Positions 51,865-59,872 of a stretch of DNA of 64,000 nucleotides are shown in pieces (within the stretch, counting starts at the first letter, position 1; every line of letters starts with the position of its first letter). The translations under genes were made by a program, and so were the position numbers. The DNA comes from Clostridium_AW sp040797845 (GTDB lineage Bacteria > Bacillota > Clostridia > Clostridiales > Clostridiaceae), in contig JBFNFA010000004.1 in NCBI GenBank assembly GCA_040797845.1, positions 215,228 through 279,227 on the forward strand, read 5' to 3'. Below the pieces are notes generated by a model. The model was not told where the DNA came from and searched no databases. It saw only the letters and a list, made by a program, of their open reading frames with translations.

Positions 51865-52383
51865 ATGGAAAATAAGGGGTATATTCAGGTTTATACGGGA
51901 AACGGCAAGGGAAAAACTACAGCAGCATTAGGATTAACTCTAAGAGCTATTTGTGCTGGGAAGAAAGTATTTATTGGACAATTTATTAAGGGAATGAAAT
52001 ATAGTGAAGTAGAAGGATTAAATTATCTTAAAGGCTTTGCAATAGAACAATTTGGAATGGATTGTTTTATTTATAATGATCCTACAGAAGAAGATAAAAA
52101 GAGAGCTTTAATTGGATTGAAAAGATGTGAAGAGATACTGAATTCTCAAGAATATGATATTGTAGTTTTAGATGAAATCAGTATAGCATTATATTACAAG
52201 CTATTAAAAGTTGAGGATGTATTAGATCTATTGAACAAAAAGCCAGAAAATACTGAAATTATAATAACAGGCAGATATGTGCCACAAGAGATAATAGATA
52301 GAGCAGATTTGGTAACAGAAATGAAGGAGATTAAACACTATTACTATAAAGGAGTGGAGGCCAGGAAAGGAATAGAAAATTAA
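51865..52383 (+). CDS. cobO: Cob(I)alamin adenosyltransferase, copy 2
   Basis: This 172-residue protein is a tandem paralogue of the preceding gene, with the same length, P-loop (VYTGNGKGKTT), GQFIKGMKYSE, VVLDEISIALYYKL and TGRYVPQEIIDRADLVTEMKEIKHYY. It differs most in the middle (about 55-90, with FGMDCFIYNDPTEEDKKRAL against FGRNAFIFGKPTKADIEEAK). ATG 51865 follows GAGAAGGGG; the frame extends 16 codons upstream through the hairpin, without a ribosome site. Both copies look intact. The second may act on another corrinoid or under other control. Confidence 0.94.
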   Translation: MENKGYIQVYTGNGKGKTTAALGLTLRAICAGKKVFIGQFIKGMKYSEVEGLNYLKGFAIEQFGMDCFIYNDPTEEDKKRALIGLKRCEEILNSQEYDIVVLDEISIALYYKLLKVEDVLDLLNKKPENTEIIITGRYVPQEIIDRADLVTEMKEIKHYYYKGVEARKGIEN

Positions 52384-52416
52384 AAGTGAAAAGTTCAAAA
52401 TTTCAATGAAATTTTA
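52381..52416. repeat. Tract plus small hairpin after cobO copy 2
   Basis: TAAAAGTGAAAAGTTC is followed by a hairpin AAAATTTCA-AT-GAAATTTT. This is another tract-plus-hairpin unit, with arms unrelated to the others. Confidence 0.45.
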
Positions 52417-52496
52417 AAAATATTGTGGTAAAATCTATAATAAGATTTGCTTAGCAATTTTAAATTACTACAAAGGATTAAGGAAGGAAACAAAAT

Positions 52497-52805
52497 ATGA
52501 AAAACAAACAAAATAAAAAAGATACACAAAATATAAAAGATACAGAAAGTATGAAAAATAAACAGTCAATTTTAAATATTTTATTTGGACTTATAACATT
52601 TTTAACTATAATAGCGAAAAGTTATCCCGTGGGAACTAATGGAAGAATGATCTTAACTATAGTAAGTATAATAGCTGCAATTCCTTTTTTATTTATATTA
52701 GTAAAAAATAAGATGTACACTAATAGGCTTAACATGTTTGTGGGTATATTAGTAGTGTTTCAAATAATAAATATTTTTTATTATACTTATGTACTGAAAA
52801 GTTAA
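52497..52805 (+). CDS. Small membrane protein of unknown function
   Basis: I do not recognise a family. The 102-residue product has a polar Lys/Asn/Gln-rich N-terminus (1-25, with a MKNKQ motif at both ends of a short duplication), then three hydrophobic segments (about 26-42, 51-68 and 80-97), so the tail probably faces the cytoplasm. AAGGAAGG lies ahead of the ATG. It is followed by a terminator and preceded by a repeat tract after cobO copy 2. It may be transcribed with cobO, but no functional link shows. Confidence 0.7.
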   Translation: MKNKQNKKDTQNIKDTESMKNKQSILNILFGLITFLTIIAKSYPVGTNGRMILTIVSIIAAIPFLFILVKNKMYTNRLNMFVGILVVFQIINIFYYTYVLKS

Positions 52806-52851
52806 TTTGTGTTATTTCATTAAATTTTATCACAATTAAAGTTATTAAAAT

Positions 52852-52897
52852 AAAAAAGCAACTTACCTTCTATAGGGTATGGTTGCTTTTGCTTTTT
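52852..52897 (+). terminator. Terminator after the small membrane protein gene
   Basis: AAAAGCAAC (52854-52862) and GTTGCTTTT (52882-52890) pair, with an inner ACC/GGGT pairing, and a T run follows. Confidence 0.8.
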
Positions 52898-52983
52898 AAA
52901 ACGTAACGATACATTTGTTGTATTTAAGGATTTTGTTATAATTATTATACTGGGAATTATTAGGTACATAATGGAGGTGTATT

Positions 52984-53463
52984 ATGGTACAAAATGTTAT
53001 CGAAAGCATGATAGATTACTTTGGAGATGATGTAAAGCGTATAAATCATGCAATAAAGGTTTATGGATTTGCATCAAGTATAGGAAAACTTGAAGGCATT
53101 GAGGAAGAAAAACTTTTAATCCTTGAAATTGCTGCAGTATTCCATGATATTGGTATAAAAGCTAGTGAAGAAAAATATGGATGCTCTAATGGAAAATATC
53201 AGGAGCTAGAGGGGCCACCAGTGGCAGAGGAAATACTTACAAAACTTGGTGTATCCAAAAACATTATTGAAAGGGTATGTTTTTTAATTGCTAATCATCA
53301 TACCTATAATAAAATTGATGATATAGACTTTCAAATACTTGTGGAAGCGGATTTTCTTGTTAACATATTTGAGGACAAACTACATGAGAAAGTAAGCTTG
53401 ATAAAAGAAAAGTATTTTAAGACAAAAATCGGAATAGCTTATATTGAAAAAATGTATTTATAA
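52984..53463 (+). CDS. HD-domain phosphohydrolase
   Basis: The 159-residue protein is a single HD domain: an early His (INHAIKVYGFA), the HD pair in AAVFHDIGIKAS (about residue 59), the HH of LIANHHTYNK, and a late Asp in LVEADFLVNIFED. These are the metal ligands of small HD phosphohydrolases, acting on nucleotides or phosphate esters. The substrate is not predictable. The ATG follows ATGGAGGTG. A TIGR04076-type gene follows 16 bases later, so the two probably form a small operon. Confidence 0.87.
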   Translation: MVQNVIESMIDYFGDDVKRINHAIKVYGFASSIGKLEGIEEEKLLILEIAAVFHDIGIKASEEKYGCSNGKYQELEGPPVAEEILTKLGVSKNIIERVCFLIANHHTYNKIDDIDFQILVEADFLVNIFEDKLHEKVSLIKEKYFKTKIGIAYIEKMYL

Positions 53464-53479
53464 GGGCTAGGAGGTTTTT

Positions 53480-53749
53480 ATGGGAAAAAAACCAAAAATA
53501 AGAATAACTTTAGTAGAGAAAAAAAGCAACGGATACTGTAGTCATGGTCACAAATGTGGAGATACATTTGATTTCGACACTGAAAGAGGCAAGCTCTGTC
53601 CATTAGCAATGCATGCACTTTTCCCAATGATAAATATATTGAGATATGGTGGAAGGTTGCCTGGTGGTGATGGAAGTAGTGGACTTTATTGTTGCCCAGA
53701 TGCAAATGTAATCAATATTTTTAAAGTAGAAAAAATAGAAGATATTTAA
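53480..53749 (+). CDS. TIGR04076-family small cysteine-rich protein
   Basis: The 89-residue protein shows the pattern of this uncharacterised family: ITLVEKKSNGYCSHGHKCGDTFDF, GKLCPLAMHALFPMI, RYGGRLPGGDG and a CCPDANVINIF end. Six Cys and several His suggest metal or redox binding. Function is unknown. AGGAGG lies upstream of the ATG, and the gene is coupled to the HD-domain gene. A terminator follows. Confidence 0.8.
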   Translation: MGKKPKIRITLVEKKSNGYCSHGHKCGDTFDFDTERGKLCPLAMHALFPMINILRYGGRLPGGDGSSGLYCCPDANVINIFKVEKIEDI

Positions 53750-53756
53750 TACTTGC

Positions 53757-53792
53757 AAAGGTAACTAAAAGGAATATTTAGTTACCTTTTAA
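53757..53792 (+). terminator. Terminator after the TIGR04076 gene
   Basis: Perfect 13-bp arms AAAGGTAACTAAA (53757-53769) and TTTAGTTACCTTT (53777-53789) around a 7-nt loop. Confidence 0.85.
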
Positions 53793-53894
53793 ATAGCTTT
53801 TCATAAAAGTTTTGAAACAAGTACTAATATATTCACATAAAATTTGATACAATAAATATAACATATAGTAGCCTAGAAGGGAGATAATAATATT

Positions 53895-55619
53895 ATGAAT
53901 TATATGAAAGTTTATGAAGAGTGGTTAAATAACAAATATTTTGATGAAGAGACTAGAGCAGAGTTAGAGAGTATAAAGGATGATCCTAAGGAGATAGAAG
54001 ATAGATTTTATAGAAATTTAGAGTTTGGAACAGCAGGTTTAAGAGGAAAAATTGCTGCTGGTACAAATAGAATGAATAAGTACATAATAGCTAAAGTAAC
54101 GCAAGGGCTTGCTGATTTTATAGTTGAAAATGGAAAAGAAGCTATGGACAGAGGGGTAGCTATAGCTTATGATTGCAGACATTATTCAGATGTGTTTGCT
54201 AAAACTACGGCATTAGTATTAGCAGCCAATGGAATAAAAGCTTATCTTTTCGAAGGATTAAGACCTACACCAGAGCTTTCTTACACTGTAAGAAGATTAA
54301 ATACTATATCAGGTATAGTTGTGACAGCAAGTCATAACCCAAAAGATTATAATGGATATAAAGTTTATTGGGAAGATGGAGCTCAAATATTATCTAGCAT
54401 TGGAGATCCTATTACAGAAAAAATAAATAATATAAATGATTTCAATAAAATAAAAATGATAAGTGAAGAAGAAGCTAAAGAAAAGGGACTTTTAATAATG
54501 CTAGGTAAAGAAATTGATGATGAATATATAGAAAAAGTAAAGAGTTTAAGCCTAAGAGAAGAGATCGATAAAGATATACACATAGTTTATACACCTTTAA
54601 ATGGAACAGGGAATGTACCTGTAAGAAGGGTTTTAAAAGAAAGAGGGTTTAATAATATATTTGTAGTTCCTGAACAGGAAAATCCAGATCCAGACTTCAC
54701 CACAGTAGGATATCCAAACCCTGAAGATGTAAAGGCATTTAAATATGCTGAAGCACTAGGAAAAAAAGTGGGAGCAGAACTTTTAATAGCTACAGATCCG
54801 GACTGTGATAGATTAGCTATAATGGTAAAGGATAAAACTGGAGAATATGTAGCTTTTAACGGAAATCAAACTGGAGTTATATTGATAAAATACATAGTTG
54901 AAAGTATGAAAGATAAAGAGAAGCTGCCTAAAAATGCCTTCATAGTAAAATCCGTTGTTACTGGAGATTTAGGAAAGACTATAGCACTAAAATATGGAGT
55001 TGAAACCTTTGAAGCATTAACAGGATTTAAAAATATATGCGGAAAGGCTAATGAGTTAGAAAAAGAAGGTAATCATAAATTTATATTTGGATATGAAGAA
55101 AGCATAGGGTATGTTGCAGGAGACTTTGTAAAGGATAAGGATGGAGTAATATCTTCAATGCTATTATGTGAGGCTGCTGCATATTATAAAACTTTAGGAA
55201 AAACTTTAATAGATGTGCTAAATGAAGTTTATGAAGAACACGGATACTATAGGGAAAAGCTAATATCTCTAGTATTAGAAGGGGTAGAAGGACAAAAAAG
55301 AATATCTAGAATGATGAAAGTTTATAGAGAAGAATTCCCAAAGGTTATAGGAGAGGTTAAACTAGTTAAATATATTGATCTAGAAAAAGGTATGGAATAT
55401 GATTTAACAACTGATAAAGAAAGCAAGAGTGAGATACCTAAATCCAATGTATTAAAATTCATATTAGAAGATGGCTCTTGGTATGCTGTAAGACCTTCAG
55501 GTACTGAACCAAAAATAAAAATTTACATGTATTCTATAGATAAGACTCTAGAGCAAAGCGAAAATAAGCTAAAAGTGATGGAAGAAGTAATAATGAATAA
55601 ATTAAATTCAGTGGAATAG
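53895..55619 (+). CDS. Phosphoglucomutase / phosphomannomutase
   Basis: The 574-residue enzyme belongs to the alpha-D-phosphohexomutase family and interconverts hexose-1- and hexose-6-phosphates, probably glucose, for glycogen and cell-envelope sugars. Seen are the start FGTAGLRGKIAAGTNRMN, the phosphoserine motif VTASHNPKDYNGYKVY, the metal loop ATDPDCDRLAI, the sugar-binding GYEESIGYV and the phosphate-binding RPSGTEPKIKIY. Length and motif set match PgcA-type enzymes of Firmicutes. GAAGGGAGA lies upstream; a second ATG three codons later is also possible. Confidence 0.93.
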   Translation: MNYMKVYEEWLNNKYFDEETRAELESIKDDPKEIEDRFYRNLEFGTAGLRGKIAAGTNRMNKYIIAKVTQGLADFIVENGKEAMDRGVAIAYDCRHYSDVFAKTTALVLAANGIKAYLFEGLRPTPELSYTVRRLNTISGIVVTASHNPKDYNGYKVYWEDGAQILSSIGDPITEKINNINDFNKIKMISEEEAKEKGLLIMLGKEIDDEYIEKVKSLSLREEIDKDIHIVYTPLNGTGNVPVRRVLKERGFNNIFVVPEQENPDPDFTTVGYPNPEDVKAFKYAEALGKKVGAELLIATDPDCDRLAIMVKDKTGEYVAFNGNQTGVILIKYIVESMKDKEKLPKNAFIVKSVVTGDLGKTIALKYGVETFEALTGFKNICGKANELEKEGNHKFIFGYEESIGYVAGDFVKDKDGVISSMLLCEAAAYYKTLGKTLIDVLNEVYEEHGYYREKLISLVLEGVEGQKRISRMMKVYREEFPKVIGEVKLVKYIDLEKGMEYDLTTDKESKSEIPKSNVLKFILEDGSWYAVRPSGTEPKIKIYMYSIDKTLEQSENKLKVMEEVIMNKLNSVE

Positions 55620-55624
55620 TTTTT

Positions 55625-55700
55625 TAGAGAGAAGAGTCAAAAGTGAAAAGTTAAAGAATAAGTAGGGATTTTTGCGTTGCAAAAGTCCCTACTTATTTTA
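55625..55700. repeat. G-A-rich tract plus terminator hairpin
   Basis: The tract AGAGAAGAGTCAAAAGTGAA is followed by a hairpin with arms AAGTAGGGATTTTTGC (55660-55675) and GCAAAAGTCCCTACTT (55679-55694) and then ATTTTA. It can terminate both the phosphoglucomutase and the converging SpoIIP-like transcript. It closely resembles the unit at 51775-51842. Confidence 0.75.
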
Positions 55701-55711
55701 ATAGATTCAAT

Positions 55712-56407
55712 TTAAGAAGATTTAACATTAAGGTTTTTGAAGGCTGAAACAAGTGCATCAATACAAGCATCCACCTCTTCAGCAGTTGAAGTATTGTAAC
55801 CAATGTCAATAACAAGGGCGTTTTTAGATAAGTCTTGATTAAAATAATCAACTCCATTATTGTATAAATATATATTTGCCTTTACTTTTTCTGTTTTGTT
55901 TATTTCCTCTACGATTAAATCAGCAAATTTTCTATTTGTTTCGTAATGGGGGTTATTTTTAGAAAGAACAATGGTAATATCATTTTTAGCTGTTTTTGGA
56001 GAGTCGGTGATATCCCTATGTATATCCAATAATATGACCTTATCATAATTTTCAACATTGTTCTTTATGGCCTCACGGGAATTAGAGTATGACTCGGTAT
56101 AAGATTTTGCAGCTTTTAATTCTATAAAACTACTCTTTAAGCCTTCCTTTATTAGATTATCATTAATAATTGCTCCAATATCAGTAACTTTTTTTCCGAA
56201 AGCATATTCTTCATCTGCATGGCTATTATATATAACTATAGGGGAAAGGTTTGATTCTGTAGTAGTTTTATTAACTTCCATTGATAAATCAGTAGAATTA
56301 TTTATCATATCTGTTCTTTTTCGTGATTTTGAATAGGAAAAACCTACTACAATAACTAATGTAAAAAGTGATATTGTAATAATTACGTTTCTCTGAAATT
56401 TTTTCAT
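55712..56407 (-). CDS. SpoIIP-like amidase, short form
   Basis: The 231-residue protein has one N-terminal membrane segment (about 8-26), a short linker, and a domain matching stage II sporulation protein P: VIYNSHADEEY (His and Glu zinc ligands), the SYSNSREAIKNN segment and LLDIHRDIT, then VLSKNNPHYETNRKFADLI and ALVIDIGYNTSTAEEVDA. SpoIIP is the amidase/endopeptidase that thins septal peptidoglycan during engulfment. This protein is much shorter than classic SpoIIP (about 400 residues), lacking the long middle region, so it may be a paralogue. AAGGGAG precedes the ATG. Confidence 0.83.
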   Translation of the reverse strand: MKKFQRNVIITISLFTLVIVVGFSYSKSRKRTDMINNSTDLSMEVNKTTTESNLSPIVIYNSHADEEYAFGKKVTDIGAIINDNLIKEGLKSSFIELKAAKSYTESYSNSREAIKNNVENYDKVILLDIHRDITDSPKTAKNDITIVLSKNNPHYETNRKFADLIVEEINKTEKVKANIYLYNNGVDYFNQDLSKNALVIDIGYNTSTAEEVDACIDALVSAFKNLNVKSS

Positions 56408-56699
56408 TGTTACCAGCTCCCTTTTAAAATTCTCATATATATTGTAAATATATATATTTTTTTTATTTTAATTCATATATTTCCATAAATTATGGTTATA
56501 TTTATATTATGAACAGGTTAGAGTGGATTTATAACCATTGAAAAACGATAAACATAAAATTATGAATGAATTATTAAGTACATGTAAATTTATAAAAGAA
56601 ATCTTCAAGTTTACGAAAAAATAGAGGTATAATATTAGTGTAATCTTAAATAAAAAAGGAAAAAATAAAACATAGAGAACATAAAGAGGAGAGAGTAAT

Positions 56700-57545
56700 A
56701 TGGAAAAGATAGGACTAGTGCTAGAAGGTGGAGGAATGAGAGGATTATATACAGCAGGAGTGTTAGATTTTCTTATGGAAAAAAATCTGTATTTTCCATA
56801 TGTTATAGGGGTATCTATGGGGGCTTGCAATGGTACATCTTATATATCAAAACAGGTAGGAAGAAATAGAGATGTGACTATTGGATATATAAATGACCCT
56901 AGATATATAGGTTATAGAAATTTTTTAAAATGTAAAAGTATATTTGGATTAGATTTTATGTATAATGAAATACCTAATAAATTAAATCCATTTGATTTTG
57001 ATACTTTTTCTAAAGCAGAAGAAAATTTTGTAGTTGTAGCTACAGATTGTAAGACAGGGGAACCAATATATTTTTATAAGGATGATAATGAAGACATTCT
57101 AACAATAGTAAAAGCTTCAGCTAGCCTTCCTTTTATATCCCCTATAGTAAAGTATAAAGATAGGTTATTATTAGATGGTGGAATTGCAGATTCTATTCCT
57201 GTAAAGAAGTCTATGAAAGATGGATTTGAGAGAAATATAATAGTGCTGACAAGACCTAAAGGATATAGAAAGGAGCCTTTTAAACATAAAAGATTATTAA
57301 AGAGAGTATATTCAGGTTATGATAATTTAATTAAAGCCATATTAGATAGATATAAGCATTACAATGAAACTCTAGACTACATAGAAAAATTAGAAGATGA
57401 GGGGAAAGTTTTTATAATAAGGCCTAAAGCAGGATTAAAAGTAGGAAGAATAGAAAGAAATAAAGAAAAGTTAGAGAACTTATATAAAAGAGGTTATGAA
57501 GATATAGAAAAAGAGTATGAGACATTATTAAATTGGGTAAAGTGA
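56700..57545 (+). CDS. Patatin-like phospholipase
   Basis: The 281-residue hydrolase has the glycine-rich oxyanion loop LEGGGMRGLYTAGVLD at residues 7-22, the nucleophile elbow GVSMGA (Ser39 region) and the catalytic Asp in LLLDGGIADSIPV, the Ser-Asp dyad of the patatin family. No signal peptide is visible, so it should act inside the cell on lipid esters. AAAGAGGAGAG precedes the ATG. It is monocistronic. The 292 bases upstream hold the start region of the divergent SpoIIP-like gene and nothing else I can name. Confidence 0.9.
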   Translation: MEKIGLVLEGGGMRGLYTAGVLDFLMEKNLYFPYVIGVSMGACNGTSYISKQVGRNRDVTIGYINDPRYIGYRNFLKCKSIFGLDFMYNEIPNKLNPFDFDTFSKAEENFVVVATDCKTGEPIYFYKDDNEDILTIVKASASLPFISPIVKYKDRLLLDGGIADSIPVKKSMKDGFERNIIVLTRPKGYRKEPFKHKRLLKRVYSGYDNLIKAILDRYKHYNETLDYIEKLEDEGKVFIIRPKAGLKVGRIERNKEKLENLYKRGYEDIEKEYETLLNWVK

Positions 57546-57673
57546 AGCTTAGTTTAAATACAGTTTTAAATCTATATGAGCTTTAGGTGAACTAATCTAG
57601 AAGATTATTACCGTTTAGTAATAGATTAATGGTGCTAAGCTACGGGATAAATAAATAAAATTTGGGAAAACTA

Positions 57674-57702
57674 TTGACAATATAGATTATAACCTATATA
57701 AT
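57674..57702 (+). promoter_or_regulatory. Promoter of the T-box/asnA transcript
   Basis: A consensus TTGACA (57674-57679) and TATAAT (57697-57702) with 17-bp spacing precede the T-box leader. Confidence 0.9.
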
Positions 57703-57729
57703 GAATTTTAATTAATTAACTTGTCCTAA

Positions 57730-57999
57730 ATAAAGACTGTGAGGAGAAGAGTAAGTATAAAAGGTAGTTATAGCGAATGGGGGACGGTGGAAGCCCTGTA
57801 CGAAAATTATACTGAAGAACATCTCTGAGTCTCTAACCAAAATCCTTAAGGAGAGTAGGCTTAGACGGATCCCAACCGTTAAAAAGGGAGAGTATTGATA
57901 GATACTCTTAGTACGAGAAGAGCTTTTTTAAAAGCTAATCAGGGTGGTACCGCGGAAGATATATACCTTTCGTCCCTTTGTGGGATGAAAGGTTTTTTT
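57730..57999 (+). ncRNA. T-box leader, asparagine specific
   Basis: The leader carries the T-box sequence AGGGTGGTACCGCG (57941-57954). In stem I, GGAGA-AGAGTA-AGTATA on the 5' side matches TATACT and TCTCT on the 3' side. The specifier codon AAC (57818-57820), followed by the usual A, lies in the resulting loop. AAC codes for asparagine, agreeing with the asnA gene downstream. The terminator at 57965-57999 (ACCTTTCGTCCC with GGGATGAAAGGT, then T7) completes the switch: uncharged tRNA-Asn would stabilise the antiterminator. Confidence 0.94.
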
Positions 58000-58059
58000 G
58001 TTTTTAAAAATGGTGCACTATAAAAACACTATATAAAATATAGGAGGTAGCAATATATT

Positions 58060-59082
58060 ATGGGTAAATATGATGAGAGACTTATAATCCCAGAAGATTA
58101 CAAGACAGATTTGAGCTTAAAAGAAACTGCAATAGCACTAAAATGTGTTAAAGATACTTTTGAAAGAGCATTAGCTCATAAGTTAAATTTAATAAGAGTA
58201 TCAGCACCTTTATTTGTTAGATGTGATAAAGGATTAAATGATAACCTAAGCGGTGTGGAAAGACCAGTATCCTTTACTATAAAGGATGATAATGAAGCTT
58301 CAGCTGAGATAGTACACTCCTTAGCTAAGTGGAAGAGAATGGCCCTATATAGATATGGATTCCATGCAGATGAAGGCCTTTATACAGATATGAATGCTAT
58401 AAGAAGAGATGAAGATTTAGATAATATACATTCCATATATGTAGACCAATGGGATTGGGAGAAGGTATTAAATAAAGAGGATAGAAATGAGAAATATTTA
58501 AAGGATATAGTAAGAAAAATATATGAAGCTTTCAAAGAAACTGAGAAGAAAGTAACTGAAAGGTATCCTTTTTTAGAAAAAAATCTTCCAGAAGAAATAA
58601 CCTTCATAACCTCTCAAGAGCTTGAAGATTTATTTCCAGGATTAACTCCAAAGGAAAGAGAGGATGCTATAACTAAGGAAAAAGGAGCAGTATTCCTAAT
58701 GCAAATAGGTAAAACTCTAGCCTCTGGTGAAAAACATGATGGTAGAGCTCCAGACTATGATGATTGGGAATTAAATGGAGATATACTTTTCTGGAATCCA
58801 GTATTAGGAAAGGCTTTAGAGTTATCCTCTATGGGAATAAGAGTGGACGAGGAAGCATTATTAAAGCAACTTAAATTAGCTAACTGTGAAGAGAGAATGA
58901 ACTTAGAATTCCATAGATTGTTATTAGAAAAAAAGCTACCTTACACAGTAGGTGGAGGAATAGGGCAATCAAGAATGTGTATGTTCTTTTTACAGAAGGC
59001 CCATATTGGTGAAGTTCAATCATCCATATGGCCTGAAGATATGATTGAATTCTGTGAAGAGAAGGGAATAAATATTTTATAA
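58060..59082 (+). CDS. asnA: Aspartate--ammonia ligase (asparagine synthetase A)
   Basis: AsnA makes asparagine from aspartate, ammonia and ATP. The 340 residues show IRVSAPLFVRCDKGLNDNLSGVERPVSF, IVHSLAKWKRMAL, GLYTDMNAIRRDE, HSIYVDQWDWEK, EKGAVFLMQIG and GGGIGQSRMCMFFLQKAHIGEVQ, the class II synthetase-like core. AGGAGGTAG precedes the ATG. It is controlled by the asparagine T-box leader and ended by a terminator directly after the stop. Confidence 0.97.
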   Translation: MGKYDERLIIPEDYKTDLSLKETAIALKCVKDTFERALAHKLNLIRVSAPLFVRCDKGLNDNLSGVERPVSFTIKDDNEASAEIVHSLAKWKRMALYRYGFHADEGLYTDMNAIRRDEDLDNIHSIYVDQWDWEKVLNKEDRNEKYLKDIVRKIYEAFKETEKKVTERYPFLEKNLPEEITFITSQELEDLFPGLTPKEREDAITKEKGAVFLMQIGKTLASGEKHDGRAPDYDDWELNGDILFWNPVLGKALELSSMGIRVDEEALLKQLKLANCEERMNLEFHRLLLEKKLPYTVGGGIGQSRMCMFFLQKAHIGEVQSSIWPEDMIEFCEEKGINIL

Positions 59083-59083
59083 T

Positions 59084-59128
59084 AAAAAGGTTAAGAATCT
59101 TATAAGATTCTTAACCTTTTTATTTTTT
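59084..59128 (+). terminator. Terminator after asnA
   Basis: A perfect 19-bp inverted repeat beginning AAAAAGGTTAAGAATCTTA ends in a T-rich run. Confidence 0.9.
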
Positions 59129-59205
59129 CTAGCACATAATGTATCAATAATATCTTTAGTGCAAATAATATAATAAAAGATATTTTCAAAGTTGAATTTA
59201 TGTAG

Positions 59206-59232
59206 TATAATTGAAATTGATATTCATTATCA
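59206..59232 (+). promoter_or_regulatory. -10 box with Fur-like operator
   Basis: TATAAT (59206-59211) is followed directly by TGATATTCATTATCA (59218-59232), which differs at one position from the 7-1-7 Fur box TGATAATnATTATCA. It lies 20 bases before the DUF3793 start codon. This places the gene under probable iron control. Confidence 0.75.
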
Positions 59233-59252
59233 TTAAGAAAGGGTGGTTTACT

Positions 59253-59849
59253 ATGAGTCAACTTGAAATTATATCAACATTAAAAATGATAAATGAATTA
59301 GAAGAAAAGGACTATATGTTTTATATGACAGCATACAATATAGCACCTGTCATTAATGGAAATAAGCCTTCTTGTATATTAACTTTTTCTCGCAATAATA
59401 AAAATTTATATGATGCATGGAAAAAATATAATAGTGAATTTTTAGAGACCTATAATATCGATGCATTTACTATTAAAGATACAGGAGATGTGTATACGGT
59501 TATTTTTTATAGAAAAGATAGATTACAAGAACACATATTTAATTATAGAAACATCCTTTTTTTAAATAGATTTGGATATAATGAAGAGATGTCTTTGGAA
59601 GAATGCTTGGAATTGATGAAGAGAAGATATGAGGATTTTTGCCCTCATGAAATGGGAATATTTTTAGGTATACCTTTAGAGGATGTGGAAGCCTTTATGG
59701 ATTACCCAGAAAAGGATTTTATAACCTTTGGATATTGGAAGGTATATTATAATCTAGAAGAGGCTTTAGAGACGTTTAGATCTTATGATGAAGCTAAGAT
59801 TAAAGTGTTAAGAGATGTTAGAGAAAAAATACAACCTTGGAGCAATTAA
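59253..59849 (+). CDS. DUF3793 family protein
   Basis: The 198-residue soluble protein matches DUF3793, of unknown function, by the LILTFSRNNKNLYDAWKKY-like middle, VIFYRKDRLQE, and the C-terminal FCPHEMGIFLGIPLEDVEAFMDYPEKDFITFGYWKVYYN region (given in parts). ATG 59253 follows AAAGGGTGG; the frame runs 14 codons upstream through the operator without a ribosome site. A near-perfect Fur box sits at its promoter, in line with an iron- or heme-related role. Its stop codon lies in the loop of a bidirectional terminator shared with btuD. Confidence 0.85.
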   Translation: MSQLEIISTLKMINELEEKDYMFYMTAYNIAPVINGNKPSCILTFSRNNKNLYDAWKKYNSEFLETYNIDAFTIKDTGDVYTVIFYRKDRLQEHIFNYRNILFLNRFGYNEEMSLEECLELMKRRYEDFCPHEMGIFLGIPLEDVEAFMDYPEKDFITFGYWKVYYNLEEALETFRSYDEAKIKVLRDVREKIQPWSN

Positions 59850-59870
59850 TATCACCAAGGTTGTATTTTT
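59828..59870. terminator. Bidirectional terminator between DUF3793 gene and btuD
   Basis: AATACAACCTTGG (59828-59840) and CCAAGGTTGTATT (59855-59867) are perfect arms around a 14-nt loop, flanked by A and T runs that suit both transcripts. Confidence 0.87.
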
Positions 59871-59872
59871 AT

